This document shows positions 57,103 through 64,000 of a stretch of 64,000 bases of DNA, one piece after another. Under the pieces are notes generated by a model. It was given only the letters and a program-made list of their open reading frames with translations. It ran no database searches and was not told where the DNA came from. Where the stretch lies: positions 16,967 through 80,966 of the forward strand of contig JASLTG010000010.1 of the NCBI GenBank assembly GCA_030743005.1, read 5' to 3'. The stretch's first letter is position 1, and every line of letters starts with the position of its first letter. The position numbers were made by a program, and so were the translations under genes. The DNA comes from Acidimicrobiales bacterium. Lineage in GTDB: Bacteria; Actinomycetota; Acidimicrobiia; Acidimicrobiales; Poriferisodalaceae.

Positions 57103-59163
57103 GTGACTTCCGAAGCGCGATCGACCCCAACTGCAGCGCATCCTTTTCGTGTCGTTTCGGACTTCGACCCAGCAGGAGACCAGCCCAAGGCGGTGCAACT
57201 ACTTTCGGAGGGGGTTGAGGCAGGGCAGCGGTTCCAGACGCTTTTGGGCATCACTGGTTCGGGGAAGAGTGCAACTATTGCCTGGACGATAGAAAAGGTT
57301 CAAAGACCTACGCTCGTCCTTGCCCCAAATAAATCTTTGGCAGCACAGTTAGCGAACGAATTTCGTGAGTTCTTTCCGGATAATCGCGTCGAATATTTTG
57401 TGTCGTATTACGACTATTACCAACCAGAGGCGTATATGCCGGCTTCTGATACGTACATAGAAAAAGACTCGTCGATAAATGATGAGATCGATCGCCTCAG
57501 ACATTCAGCGACGGCTGCTCTACTTACGCGACGGGACGTGATCGTCGTTGCCTCTGTGTCGGCCATTTATGGCCTTGGCCCGCCTGATGCTTACCTTGAA
57601 CACATGCTGTATATGAGAGTGGGGGAGACTCATAACCAACGAGATGTCCTTGGGCGACTGATCGACATGCAATACGAGAGAAATGATATGAACCTCGTGC
57701 GGGGAAAATTTCGCGTACGCGGGGACACCCTTGAGGTACATCCGGCATATGAAGAATTTGTGGTTCGTATAGAGCTATTTGGAGACGATGTTGAGCGGAT
57801 AGCCAAGGTGGACCCGGTTACTGGTGAGCGTCTTGCGGAGCTGGAGGAAGTAACTGTGTTCCCTGCCAGTCACTACGTCACAGACGGCGCAACCGTCCAT
57901 CGAGCGATCGGTGACATTGAAGCAGAACTTCAACAGCGCCTAGCGTTGTTCGAATCGGAGAACAAACTGTTGGAAGCACAACGGCTTCGAATGCGAACTG
58001 AATATGACCTTGAGATGCTCCAAGAAGTTGGGTATTGCAATGGCATCGAAAACTATTCAATGCATTTAGATGGCCGAACCTTTGATGAACCTCCGTACAG
58101 TCTTCTTGATTTCTTTCCCGAGGATTACCTGTTGGTAGTTGACGAAAGTCATGTGGCAGTTCCTCAGCTTCATGGGCAATTTGCCGGCGATCGATCGCGT
58201 AAAGACACGTTGGTTGAGCACGGGTTCCGTCTTCCGTCGGCTCGTGACAATCGACCACTGCGATTTGATGAAGTTATGGAACGCCTTAATCAAGTCGTAT
58301 TCCTCTCGGCGACTCCCGGTGATTATGAGATCGACGTCAGCGATCAGGTGGTCGAGCAAATAATTCGACCCACCGGTCTGGTTGACCCTGAAGTAATCGT
58401 TAAACCGACTCGGGGGCAGATCGATGATCTTATTGAACAGATAGAGAACACTGTGGGACGTGGAGATCGGGTCTTGGTTACGACTTTGACAAAAAAGATG
58501 TCCGAAGACCTGACCGACTATTTATTGGAACTGGGGGTCAGGGTTAGGTACTTACACAGTGAAATCGACACTATTGAACGCATCGAGATCCTGAGAGATC
58601 TCCGATTAGGTGAGTTTGATGTACTGGTGGGGATCAACCTATTGCGGGAGGGGTTGGACTTACCTGAAGTTTCCCTGGTTGCGATCCTTGATGCGGATAA
58701 AGAAGGGTTTCTGAGAAGCAAGACTTCATTGATCCAAACGATCGGTAGAGCGGCTCGAAATGTCGACGGGCAAGTAATTATGTACGCCGACAATGTTACT
58801 GATTCGATGCAGATAGCGATCGGCGAAACGAATCGGAGGCGAGCGCTTCAACAGGCCTACAACTTAGAAAATGGGATCGACCCGCAAACTATTCGGAAAG
58901 CAGTGACTGATATTTTGCTGGTTCTTCGAGGGCAAGAAGCGGGAGCACCTGTTCCAGAGAAGTTGGCCTCGGGTCGATTGCGACCTGATGAGCAGGCCCG
59001 GAAAGACTTAGCTGAGCTTCCTGAAGACGACTTGCATCGGCTTATCCATTCGTTGGAGCTTGAAATGGAAGAAGCGGCGGAGGATCTCCGGTTTGAGTAT
59101 GCAGCGCGGTTGAGGGACGAAATTAGAGAATTGCGGCGTGATCTACGCGACGCGACCAGTTGA
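57103..59163 (+). CDS. uvrB: Excinuclease ABC subunit UvrB
   Basis: DNA-damage verifying helicase-like subunit of nucleotide excision repair. The 686-residue product has Walker A Gly-Ile-Thr-Gly-Ser-Gly-Lys-Ser, the beta-hairpin [10 protein letters not shown], the DEAD-like Val-Asp-Glu-Ser-His, helicase motif VI Gln-Thr-Ile-Gly-Arg-Ala-Ala-Arg, and a C-terminal UVR coiled coil that contacts UvrC. Full length. Confidence 0.97.
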   Translation: MTSEARSTPTAAHPFRVVSDFDPAGDQPKAVQLLSEGVEAGQRFQTLLGITGSGKSATIAWTIEKVQRPTLVLAPNKSLAAQLANEFREFFPDNRVEYFVSYYDYYQPEAYMPASDTYIEKDSSINDEIDRLRHSATAALLTRRDVIVVASVSAIYGLGPPDAYLEHMLYMRVGETHNQRDVLGRLIDMQYERNDMNLVRGKFRVRGDTLEVHPAYEEFVVRIELFGDDVERIAKVDPVTGERLAELEEVTVFPASHYVTDGATVHRAIGDIEAELQQRLALFESENKLLEAQRLRMRTEYDLEMLQEVGYCNGIENYSMHLDGRTFDEPPYSLLDFFPEDYLLVVDESHVAVPQLHGQFAGDRSRKDTLVEHGFRLPSARDNRPLRFDEVMERLNQVVFLSATPGDYEIDVSDQVVEQIIRPTGLVDPEVIVKPTRGQIDDLIEQIENTVGRGDRVLVTTLTKKMSEDLTDYLLELGVRVRYLHSEIDTIERIEILRDLRLGEFDVLVGINLLREGLDLPEVSLVAILDADKEGFLRSKTSLIQTIGRAARNVDGQVIMYADNVTDSMQIAIGETNRRRALQQAYNLENGIDPQTIRKAVTDILLVLRGQEAGAPVPEKLASGRLRPDEQARKDLAELPEDDLHRLIHSLELEMEEAAEDLRFEYAARLRDEIRELRRDLRDATS

Positions 59164-59271
59164 CGGGTCTAAGACTTCTCGTAACTGTGGCTGACCTTGA
59201 GCCTCGGCGACTAGGTTGCCCAATAGGGCGATGAGGTTGTCGCGAGTACTGAACCCAAAGGGGGCCTAGTC

Positions 59272-60363
59272 ATGGCACATGAAGTGCGCGGGGTGATCGC
59301 CCGAAGTAAAGGGGCACCAGTTTCTGTTGAAACAATTCAAGTGCCCGACCCAGGTCCGGGAGAAGTGGTGGTTGACGTTCAGGCATGTGGGGTTTGCCAT
59401 ACGGACCTTCATTACCGCGAAGGGGCAATCAATGATGAGTTTCCTTTTCTTCTAGGTCATGAGGCTGCGGGAGTTGTCAGCCAAATTGGGCCAGGGGTAG
59501 GGAACGTTGAAGAAGGCGACTTTGTGATCCTTAACTGGCGCGCTGTCTGTGGTGAATGTCGAAGTTGTCTGCGGGGGAGGCCTCAATACTGCTTTTCCAC
59601 CCACAATGCCCAACAAAAAATGACGGTCGATGGGGTAGACCTCTCACCAGCTTTAGGTATTGGGGCGTTTGCTGAAAAGACTTTGGTTGCAGCTGGACAA
59701 GCAACCAAAGTAGATGCTGCTGCAGAGCCCGAGGTCGCCGGCTTGATTGGCTGTGGGGTGATGGCAGGACTTGGCGCAGCCCTGAATACGGGAGGCGTTA
59801 CTCGAGGCGACACGGTTGCAGTTTGGGGGTGTGGAGGTGTTGGGGACGCGGCAATTGAAGGCTCTCGAATTGCTGGGGCTCGCACAATTATTGCTATTGA
59901 TCTAGACGACCAAAAACTTGAATGGGCCAGAGATTTTGGAGCGACACACGCGATTAACTCCTCAGATATGAACAGTGATGAGGTCATTGAGGCAGTTCGA
60001 GGTTTGACTGAAGGAAACGGTGTGGATGTCGCTATCGAAGCGATTGGCCTTCCTGCTACCTATGAGCAGGCATTTTTTGCACGGGATCTAGCTGGCACAG
60101 TCGTACTTGTAGGGGTCCCGAACCCCGAGATGCGCATCGATTTGCCGCTTATTGAAGTATTCGGTAGGGGAGGAGCGCTTAAGAGCTCTTGGTACGGAGA
60201 CTGCTTGCCATCTCGAGATTTCCCCATGTTGATTGATTTGTATTTGCAAGGCCGTCTTCAGCTGGATCGGTTTGTCTCGGAGAAAATAGGCATTGACGAG
60301 GTTGAGGATGCCTTTCACAAAATGGAACGTGGTGAGGTGCTTAGATCAGTCGTCATGATCTGA
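59272..60363 (+). CDS. mscR: S-(hydroxymethyl)mycothiol dehydrogenase MscR
   Basis: Zinc alcohol dehydrogenase that oxidises the formaldehyde-mycothiol adduct; also reported to reduce S-nitrosomycothiol. The 363-residue product has catalytic zinc residues in Cys-Gly-Val-Cys-His-Thr-Asp and Gly-His-Glu-Ala-Ala-Gly, the structural zinc cysteines in Cys-Gly-Glu-Cys-Arg-Ser-Cys, and NAD loop Gly-Cys-Gly-Gly-Val-Gly-Asp-Ala. It is strikingly close to the mycobacterial enzyme throughout, including Leu-Asn-Trp-Arg-Ala-Val-Cys-Gly and [10 protein letters not shown]. With mshD this indicates mycothiol metabolism. AGGGGG precedes the ATG. Sits between uvrB and uvrA. Confidence 0.93.
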   Translation: MAHEVRGVIARSKGAPVSVETIQVPDPGPGEVVVDVQACGVCHTDLHYREGAINDEFPFLLGHEAAGVVSQIGPGVGNVEEGDFVILNWRAVCGECRSCLRGRPQYCFSTHNAQQKMTVDGVDLSPALGIGAFAEKTLVAAGQATKVDAAAEPEVAGLIGCGVMAGLGAALNTGGVTRGDTVAVWGCGGVGDAAIEGSRIAGARTIIAIDLDDQKLEWARDFGATHAINSSDMNSDEVIEAVRGLTEGNGVDVAIEAIGLPATYEQAFFARDLAGTVVLVGVPNPEMRIDLPLIEVFGRGGALKSSWYGDCLPSRDFPMLIDLYLQGRLQLDRFVSEKIGIDEVEDAFHKMERGEVLRSVVMI

Positions 60364-60382
60364 TTCGATTTGGGGCTTCACT

Positions 60383-60401
60383 CCCCATCTCAGAGATGGG
60401 G
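60383..60401 (+). terminator. Perfect hairpin between mscR and uvrA
   Basis: CCCCATCT, loop CAG, AGATGGGG: an eight-base-pair perfect stem 20 bases after the mscR stop. No U-run follows, so it is not a classical intrinsic terminator. It may act as a U-less terminator or mRNA end stabiliser, or as an operator upstream of the uvrA promoter. Confidence 0.5.
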
Positions 60402-60407
60402 TCGGGA

Positions 60408-60413
60408 TAGGCT
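60408..60413 (+). promoter_or_regulatory. -10 element of near-leaderless uvrA
   Basis: TAGGCT ends nine bases before the ATG at 60423, and no ribosome site is present. Confidence 0.5.
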
Positions 60414-60422
60414 CCCAGCACA

Positions 60423-63272
60423 ATGGGAGATCAATTAATTGTCCGAGGTGCCAGAGAAAATAACCTCCGCAATATTGATGTTGATCTACCACGCGACCAG
60501 CTGATCGTATTCACGGGGTTATCGGGCAGCGGCAAGTCTTCGCTCGCCTTTGACACGATTTACGCGGAAGGGCAAAGACGTTATGTGGAATCCCTCTCGG
60601 CGTACGCCCGACAGTTCTTGGGGCAGATGGATAAACCTGACGTTGATTTTTTGGAGGGGCTTTCACCGGCCATTTCAATTGATCAGAAAAGTGCCAGCAG
60701 AAACCCCCGCTCGACTGTAGGAACGATCACTGAAGTTTACGATTATCTGAGACTCCTGTACGCGAGGGTTGGAATACAACATGACCCTGAAACTGACGAA
60801 GTGGTGCAACGTCAGACCCCACAAGAAATCGTCGATCGGATTCTGGGGTTAGGAACCGACAGTCGATTTCAGGTTCTTGCTCCTGTGGTTCGGGGACGAA
60901 AAGGTGAGTATCACACGCTCTTAGCTGGCCTTGCCTCACAGGGCTATGTGCGGGCTCGAGTTGATGGAGAGATGGTCGATCTGGCTGAAAGCGATGTGCT
61001 GCCAGAAGAACGACTTGACCGTTATGTGAATCATGACATCGAAGTGATAGTCGATCGTCTCGTCCTCAGGGAAGGCATAGAGCAACGATTGACAGAATCG
61101 ATCGAAGCCGCACTCTTGTTGGCTGACGGACATGTTTGGGTTGAACTCATGCCGGAGGATGAAGATCCGCAGATGCTCACGTACAGTCAGCACCTCTTTT
61201 CACCGACTACCGGTCGTTCTTTCGAAGAGCTTGCTCCAAGAAACTTTTCGTTCAACTCCCCGTATGGCGCTTGTGGCACTTGCGATGGGTTAGGAACCAG
61301 GTTCGAAGTAGACCCTGAGCTAATTGTCCCCAATGGTGATCTCAGTATCGAGGATGGGGCGATAGCGCCCTTCTCCACGGGTGCTAGTAGGTGGTACGGC
61401 CGTTTACTGCGGGCTACCGGCGAAGAGTTCGACATTCCTGTAGACAAGCCCTGGGCGAAGCTGACAGCCAAGCAAAAAAAGCTGTTGCTTTATGGCAGCC
61501 CTCAAAATAGAACCTTTACGGTGCGTTATAGAAATAGGTACGGCCGTAGTCGGAGTTTCACAACGCACTGGGAAGGGGTCATCCCAACCTTGCAGCGCCG
61601 TCACGCCGATACAGATAGCGACCATTCTCGCGATCGTATCGAGGGGTACATGAGAGAAGTTCCCTGCGGTACCTGTGATGGGGCGCGGCTCAACGAGGTT
61701 TCCCTTGCAGTTCGAGTAGCGGGCCACAACATCTACGAGCTTTGTTCAGTGTCGATAGGCGAAGCAGCCAAGATCATCGATGGGTTGTCTCTAAGTGATA
61801 GGGAAGCGATCATCGCCGCTCCCATTGTTAAGGAAATCGATGCTCGACTGAACTTCCTTTTGGACGTGGGTTTGGACTATCTGACTTTGAATAGGTCCGC
61901 AGCGACGCTCGCTGGCGGGGAAGCCCAACGAATTCGACTGGCTAGTCAAATTGGAAGTGGCCTTGAAGGTGTTTTGTACGTCTTAGATGAGCCGTCGATT
62001 GGGTTGCATCAGCGAGATAATCGACGCCTAATTGAGACTTTGCAACACCTAAGAGATCTCGGGAACACGGTTCTTGTCGTCGAACATGATCAGGAAACAA
62101 TCATGGAAGCTGACTGGGTGGTTGATATTGGGCCTGGGGCTGGAGAACACGGTGGTGAAATCATCTACAGCGGCCCAGTTGGCGGATTAAAAGATGTTAA
62201 GGGTTCAGTCACTGGTGAGTACTTAAAGGGAATTCGCGAAATTGAAATACCCGTATCGCGCAGAGAACCACTCAAGGACTCCTTGGTGGTCCATGGAGCG
62301 CGAGAAAACAATCTCAGATCCATAGACGTTGAGATTCCACTTGGTTGTTTCGTGGCAATAACAGGTGTTTCAGGTTCTGGCAAGAGCACCCTGATTAACG
62401 AAATTCTCCGAAAATCGTTAATGCAAAAGATCTATAAATCCAAAGAAGTACCCGGATTACACACCTCTCTTGATGGTTGGGAAGCTTTGGATAAGGTCAT
62501 CGACATTGATCAGTCACCGATTGGTCGAACTCCTCGTTCGAATACGGCGACGTACACGGGGGCATTTGACAGCATCCGAAAGCTGTTCGCAGCAACCAAC
62601 GAATCTAAGGTGAGGGGCTACCTGCCGGGCAGGTTCAGCTTCAACGTCAAAGGTGGGAGATGTGAAGCTTGTTCGGGTGATGGAACCATAAAGATTGAGA
62701 TGCATTTCCTTCCCGATGTTTACGTGCCGTGTGAGGTCTGCAAAGGCGCCAGATACAACCGAGAAACCCTTGAAGTGCGCTTCAAGGGGATGACTATTGC
62801 TGATGTGTTGAACATGCCGTGCGAAGAGGCCTTGGAGTTCTTTTCAGCTCAACCTCCAATAGCGCGCCACATGCAGACTCTGGTTGATGTTGGGTTGGGT
62901 TACATCCGACTCGGACAGCCGGCGACGACCCTTTCAGGCGGGGAAGCGCAACGCGTAAAACTTGCGAGCGAATTGGCTAAGCGACCAACTGGGCACACCA
63001 TCTACATCCTTGATGAACCTACGACAGGCCTCCATTTCGAAGATATCCGTAGGTTGTTGACAGTGCTAAGCAGGCTGGTAGATCAAGGCAACACCGTGGT
63101 AGTGATAGAACACAACCTTGATGTCATAAAGACTGCTGACTGGATCATCGATATGGGTCCTGAAGGTGGAGATGGGGGTGGCCTAGTAGTAGCCAGTGGC
63201 ATTCCCGAAAAGGTTGCCAAAGTGTCAGGAAGTCATACAGGCCGCTTCCTTGCTCCGGTCCTGTCGAACTGA
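60423..63272 (+). CDS. uvrA: Excinuclease ABC subunit UvrA
   Basis: Damage-sensing ABC ATPase dimer that loads UvrB. The 949-residue product has two ABC modules: Walker A Gly-Leu-Ser-Gly-Ser-Gly-Lys-Ser near residue 34 and Gly-Val-Ser-Gly-Ser-Gly-Lys-Ser near residue 655. Signature motifs Leu-Ala-Gly-Gly-Glu-Ala and Leu-Ser-Gly-Gly-Glu-Ala follow. Zinc-binding Cys-x-x-Cys pairs occur in both halves (for example Cys-Gly-Thr-Cys-Asp-Gly, Cys-Glu-Ala-Cys-Ser and Cys-Glu-Val-Cys-Lys). Full length. Confidence 0.97.
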   Translation: MGDQLIVRGARENNLRNIDVDLPRDQLIVFTGLSGSGKSSLAFDTIYAEGQRRYVESLSAYARQFLGQMDKPDVDFLEGLSPAISIDQKSASRNPRSTVGTITEVYDYLRLLYARVGIQHDPETDEVVQRQTPQEIVDRILGLGTDSRFQVLAPVVRGRKGEYHTLLAGLASQGYVRARVDGEMVDLAESDVLPEERLDRYVNHDIEVIVDRLVLREGIEQRLTESIEAALLLADGHVWVELMPEDEDPQMLTYSQHLFSPTTGRSFEELAPRNFSFNSPYGACGTCDGLGTRFEVDPELIVPNGDLSIEDGAIAPFSTGASRWYGRLLRATGEEFDIPVDKPWAKLTAKQKKLLLYGSPQNRTFTVRYRNRYGRSRSFTTHWEGVIPTLQRRHADTDSDHSRDRIEGYMREVPCGTCDGARLNEVSLAVRVAGHNIYELCSVSIGEAAKIIDGLSLSDREAIIAAPIVKEIDARLNFLLDVGLDYLTLNRSAATLAGGEAQRIRLASQIGSGLEGVLYVLDEPSIGLHQRDNRRLIETLQHLRDLGNTVLVVEHDQETIMEADWVVDIGPGAGEHGGEIIYSGPVGGLKDVKGSVTGEYLKGIREIEIPVSRREPLKDSLVVHGARENNLRSIDVEIPLGCFVAITGVSGSGKSTLINEILRKSLMQKIYKSKEVPGLHTSLDGWEALDKVIDIDQSPIGRTPRSNTATYTGAFDSIRKLFAATNESKVRGYLPGRFSFNVKGGRCEACSGDGTIKIEMHFLPDVYVPCEVCKGARYNRETLEVRFKGMTIADVLNMPCEEALEFFSAQPPIARHMQTLVDVGLGYIRLGQPATTLSGGEAQRVKLASELAKRPTGHTIYILDEPTTGLHFEDIRRLLTVLSRLVDQGNTVVVIEHNLDVIKTADWIIDMGPEGGDGGGLVVASGIPEKVAKVSGSHTGRFLAPVLSN

Positions 63273-63288
63273 GTGAGTTTCTTGCGAA

Positions 63289-63294
63289 TAGCCT
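63289..63294 (+). promoter_or_regulatory. -10 element of leaderless uvrC
   Basis: TAGCCT ends six bases before the ATG at 63301. Confidence 0.55.
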
Positions 63295-63300
63295 CTAGGT

Positions 63301-64000
63301 ATGTCATTGCGCCCCGAGTCTGGCTCCGTTCCCGACCAGCCAGGTAGCTACCAGTTCAAGGATCAAGCTGGGCGCATCATTTACGTAGGGAAAGCCAAGA
63401 GCCTGCGGAGTCGCCTAAACAGCTACTTCCAAGACGCCCGGAACCTGCACCCACGGACGGTGCAGATGCTTTCCACGGCGACATCGATCGAATGGGTCGA
63501 AGTTGCTACCGAAGTGGATGCCCTCATGTTGGAGTACAGCCTCATTCAGAGGCATCAACCTCGCTTTAATGTTCGTCTTCGCGACGATAAGTCCTATCCA
63601 TTTTTGGCCGTCACCCTGCGAGACGAATGGCCGCGAGCGATGGTCATGCGAGGAAAGAGAAAACGAGGAAATCGGTACTTCGGCCCCTTCGGTCACGCGT
63701 ATGCCATTCGAGAAACGTTGGATCTTCTATTACGGACTTTCCCAATTCGAACTTGCAGCGACAACAAGATGTCGGAACACCAGCGGTTGGGTCGACCCTG
63801 CCTTTTGTTCCATATTGAGCAATGCGCCGGGCCTTGTGTTGGGGAAATATCCCCGCAGGCATATGAAGAGCTAGTGAACGACTTAATTCGCTTTCTTGAA
63901 GGGGACACTGACGAAGTCTTACGAGATTTAAACAACAGAATGCAGTCGGCTAGTAATTCCAGAGAGTTTGAGCTAGCCGCGAGATACCGGGACCGGCTAA
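63301..64000 (+). CDS. uvrC: Excinuclease ABC subunit UvrC (3' end outside window)
   Basis: Dual-incision nuclease of nucleotide excision repair. The open frame runs from the ATG at 63301 to the window end, 233 codons. The GIY-YIG nuclease domain is visible (Gly-Ser-Tyr-Gln-Phe, Ile-Ile-Tyr-Val-Gly-Lys-Ala, Leu-Arg-Ser-Arg-Leu). Asn-Val-Arg-Leu-Arg-Asp-Asp-Lys-Ser-Tyr-Pro, Arg-Tyr-Phe-Gly-Pro-Phe, the Cys-rich Cys-Leu-Leu-Phe-His-Ile-Glu-Gln-Cys-x-x-Pro-Cys and the start of the UVR domain (Phe-Glu-Leu-Ala-Ala-Arg-Tyr-Arg-Asp) follow. The first residue of the GIY motif is Gly-Ser-Tyr, a common variant. Position after uvrA fits. Confidence 0.95.
   Translation, partial: MSLRPESGSVPDQPGSYQFKDQAGRIIYVGKAKSLRSRLNSYFQDARNLHPRTVQMLSTATSIEWVEVATEVDALMLEYSLIQRHQPRFNVRLRDDKSYPFLAVTLRDEWPRAMVMRGKRKRGNRYFGPFGHAYAIRETLDLLLRTFPIRTCSDNKMSEHQRLGRPCLLFHIEQCAGPCVGEISPQAYEELVNDLIRFLEGDTDEVLRDLNNRMQSASNSREFELAARYRDRL

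Overview
The window is a gene-dense bacterial chromosome segment with about 75 protein genes, one tRNA and no mobile elements, CRISPR arrays or rRNA. Gene content points to an actinobacterium, most likely a streamlined (possibly marine or freshwater) member of Acidimicrobiia. Supporting genes are mycothiol synthase and mycothiol-dependent formaldehyde dehydrogenase, a Bpa/PafE-type proteasome activator, SepF plus DivIVA division genes, a type 2 isoleucyl-tRNA synthetase, an ANTAR response regulator, a DUF4193-like protein, a probable F420-dependent oxidoreductase and menaquinone genes. Base composition looks intermediate rather than GC-rich, and GTG and TTG starts are common. The class-level placement is inference.

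Layout. Bases 1-5975 carry the end of a division and cell wall cluster: murB (cut by the window edge), ftsQ, ftsZ, pgeF, yggS, sepF, yggT, divIVA. The converging ileS follows. Bases 9259-13031 hold a DksA-like protein with a lysine/alanine-repeat tail, lspA, rluD, a phosphodiesterase and the proteasome activator. Bases 13111-22132 mix two unrecognised proteins, a nitroreductase, an LLM oxidoreductase, menA/menG, a MaoC hydratase, rlmN, a VIT-type metal transporter, mshD and nth. Bases 22152-28441 hold a citrate-lyase-like gene, a 65-residue small gene and the hisDCBHAF operon. Bases 28469-31872 have an acyl-CoA synthetase, small enzymes, a hydrolase and a solitary GroES-like gene. Bases 31888-38760 are a tryptophan region: fused trpEG, ygfZ, a monooxygenase, trpC, trpF, trpB, trpA. 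Bases 38773-41442 hold a HIT-like zinc protein, a cytochrome c lipoprotein, a peroxiredoxin, a FabZ-like dehydratase and azlCD. Bases 41450-45751 are a complete type II fatty acid operon on the minus strand (fabD-fabH-fabG-acpP-fabF), followed by tRNA-Leu(CAA). Bases 46092-54686 run through a reductase, methyltransferases, the ANTAR regulator, polA, rpsA and coaE. Bases 54724-56928 are a minus-strand trio. Bases 57103-64000 are uvrB, mscR, uvrA and the start of uvrC.

The most striking observations are as follows. (1) Some 20 genes have a TANNNT -10 hexamer ending 6-9 bases before the start codon, indicating pervasive leaderless transcription and fixing several start codons. (2) The solitary GroES-like protein ends in Gly-Leu-Tyr-Leu, and the Bpa homologue ends in Gly-Val-Tyr-Leu. 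Both resemble the Gly-Gln-Tyr-Leu tail by which actinobacterial activators dock on the 20S proteasome, so the GroES-like ring may be an unrecognised proteasome partner. (3) The groES-like gene and its divergent neighbour share a palindromic double -10 element. (4) FabD is fused to a lysine-less biotinyl/lipoyl-like domain. (5) The DksA-like protein has lost all four zinc cysteines.

All calls come from reading the sequence and translated proteins. No database search was run.
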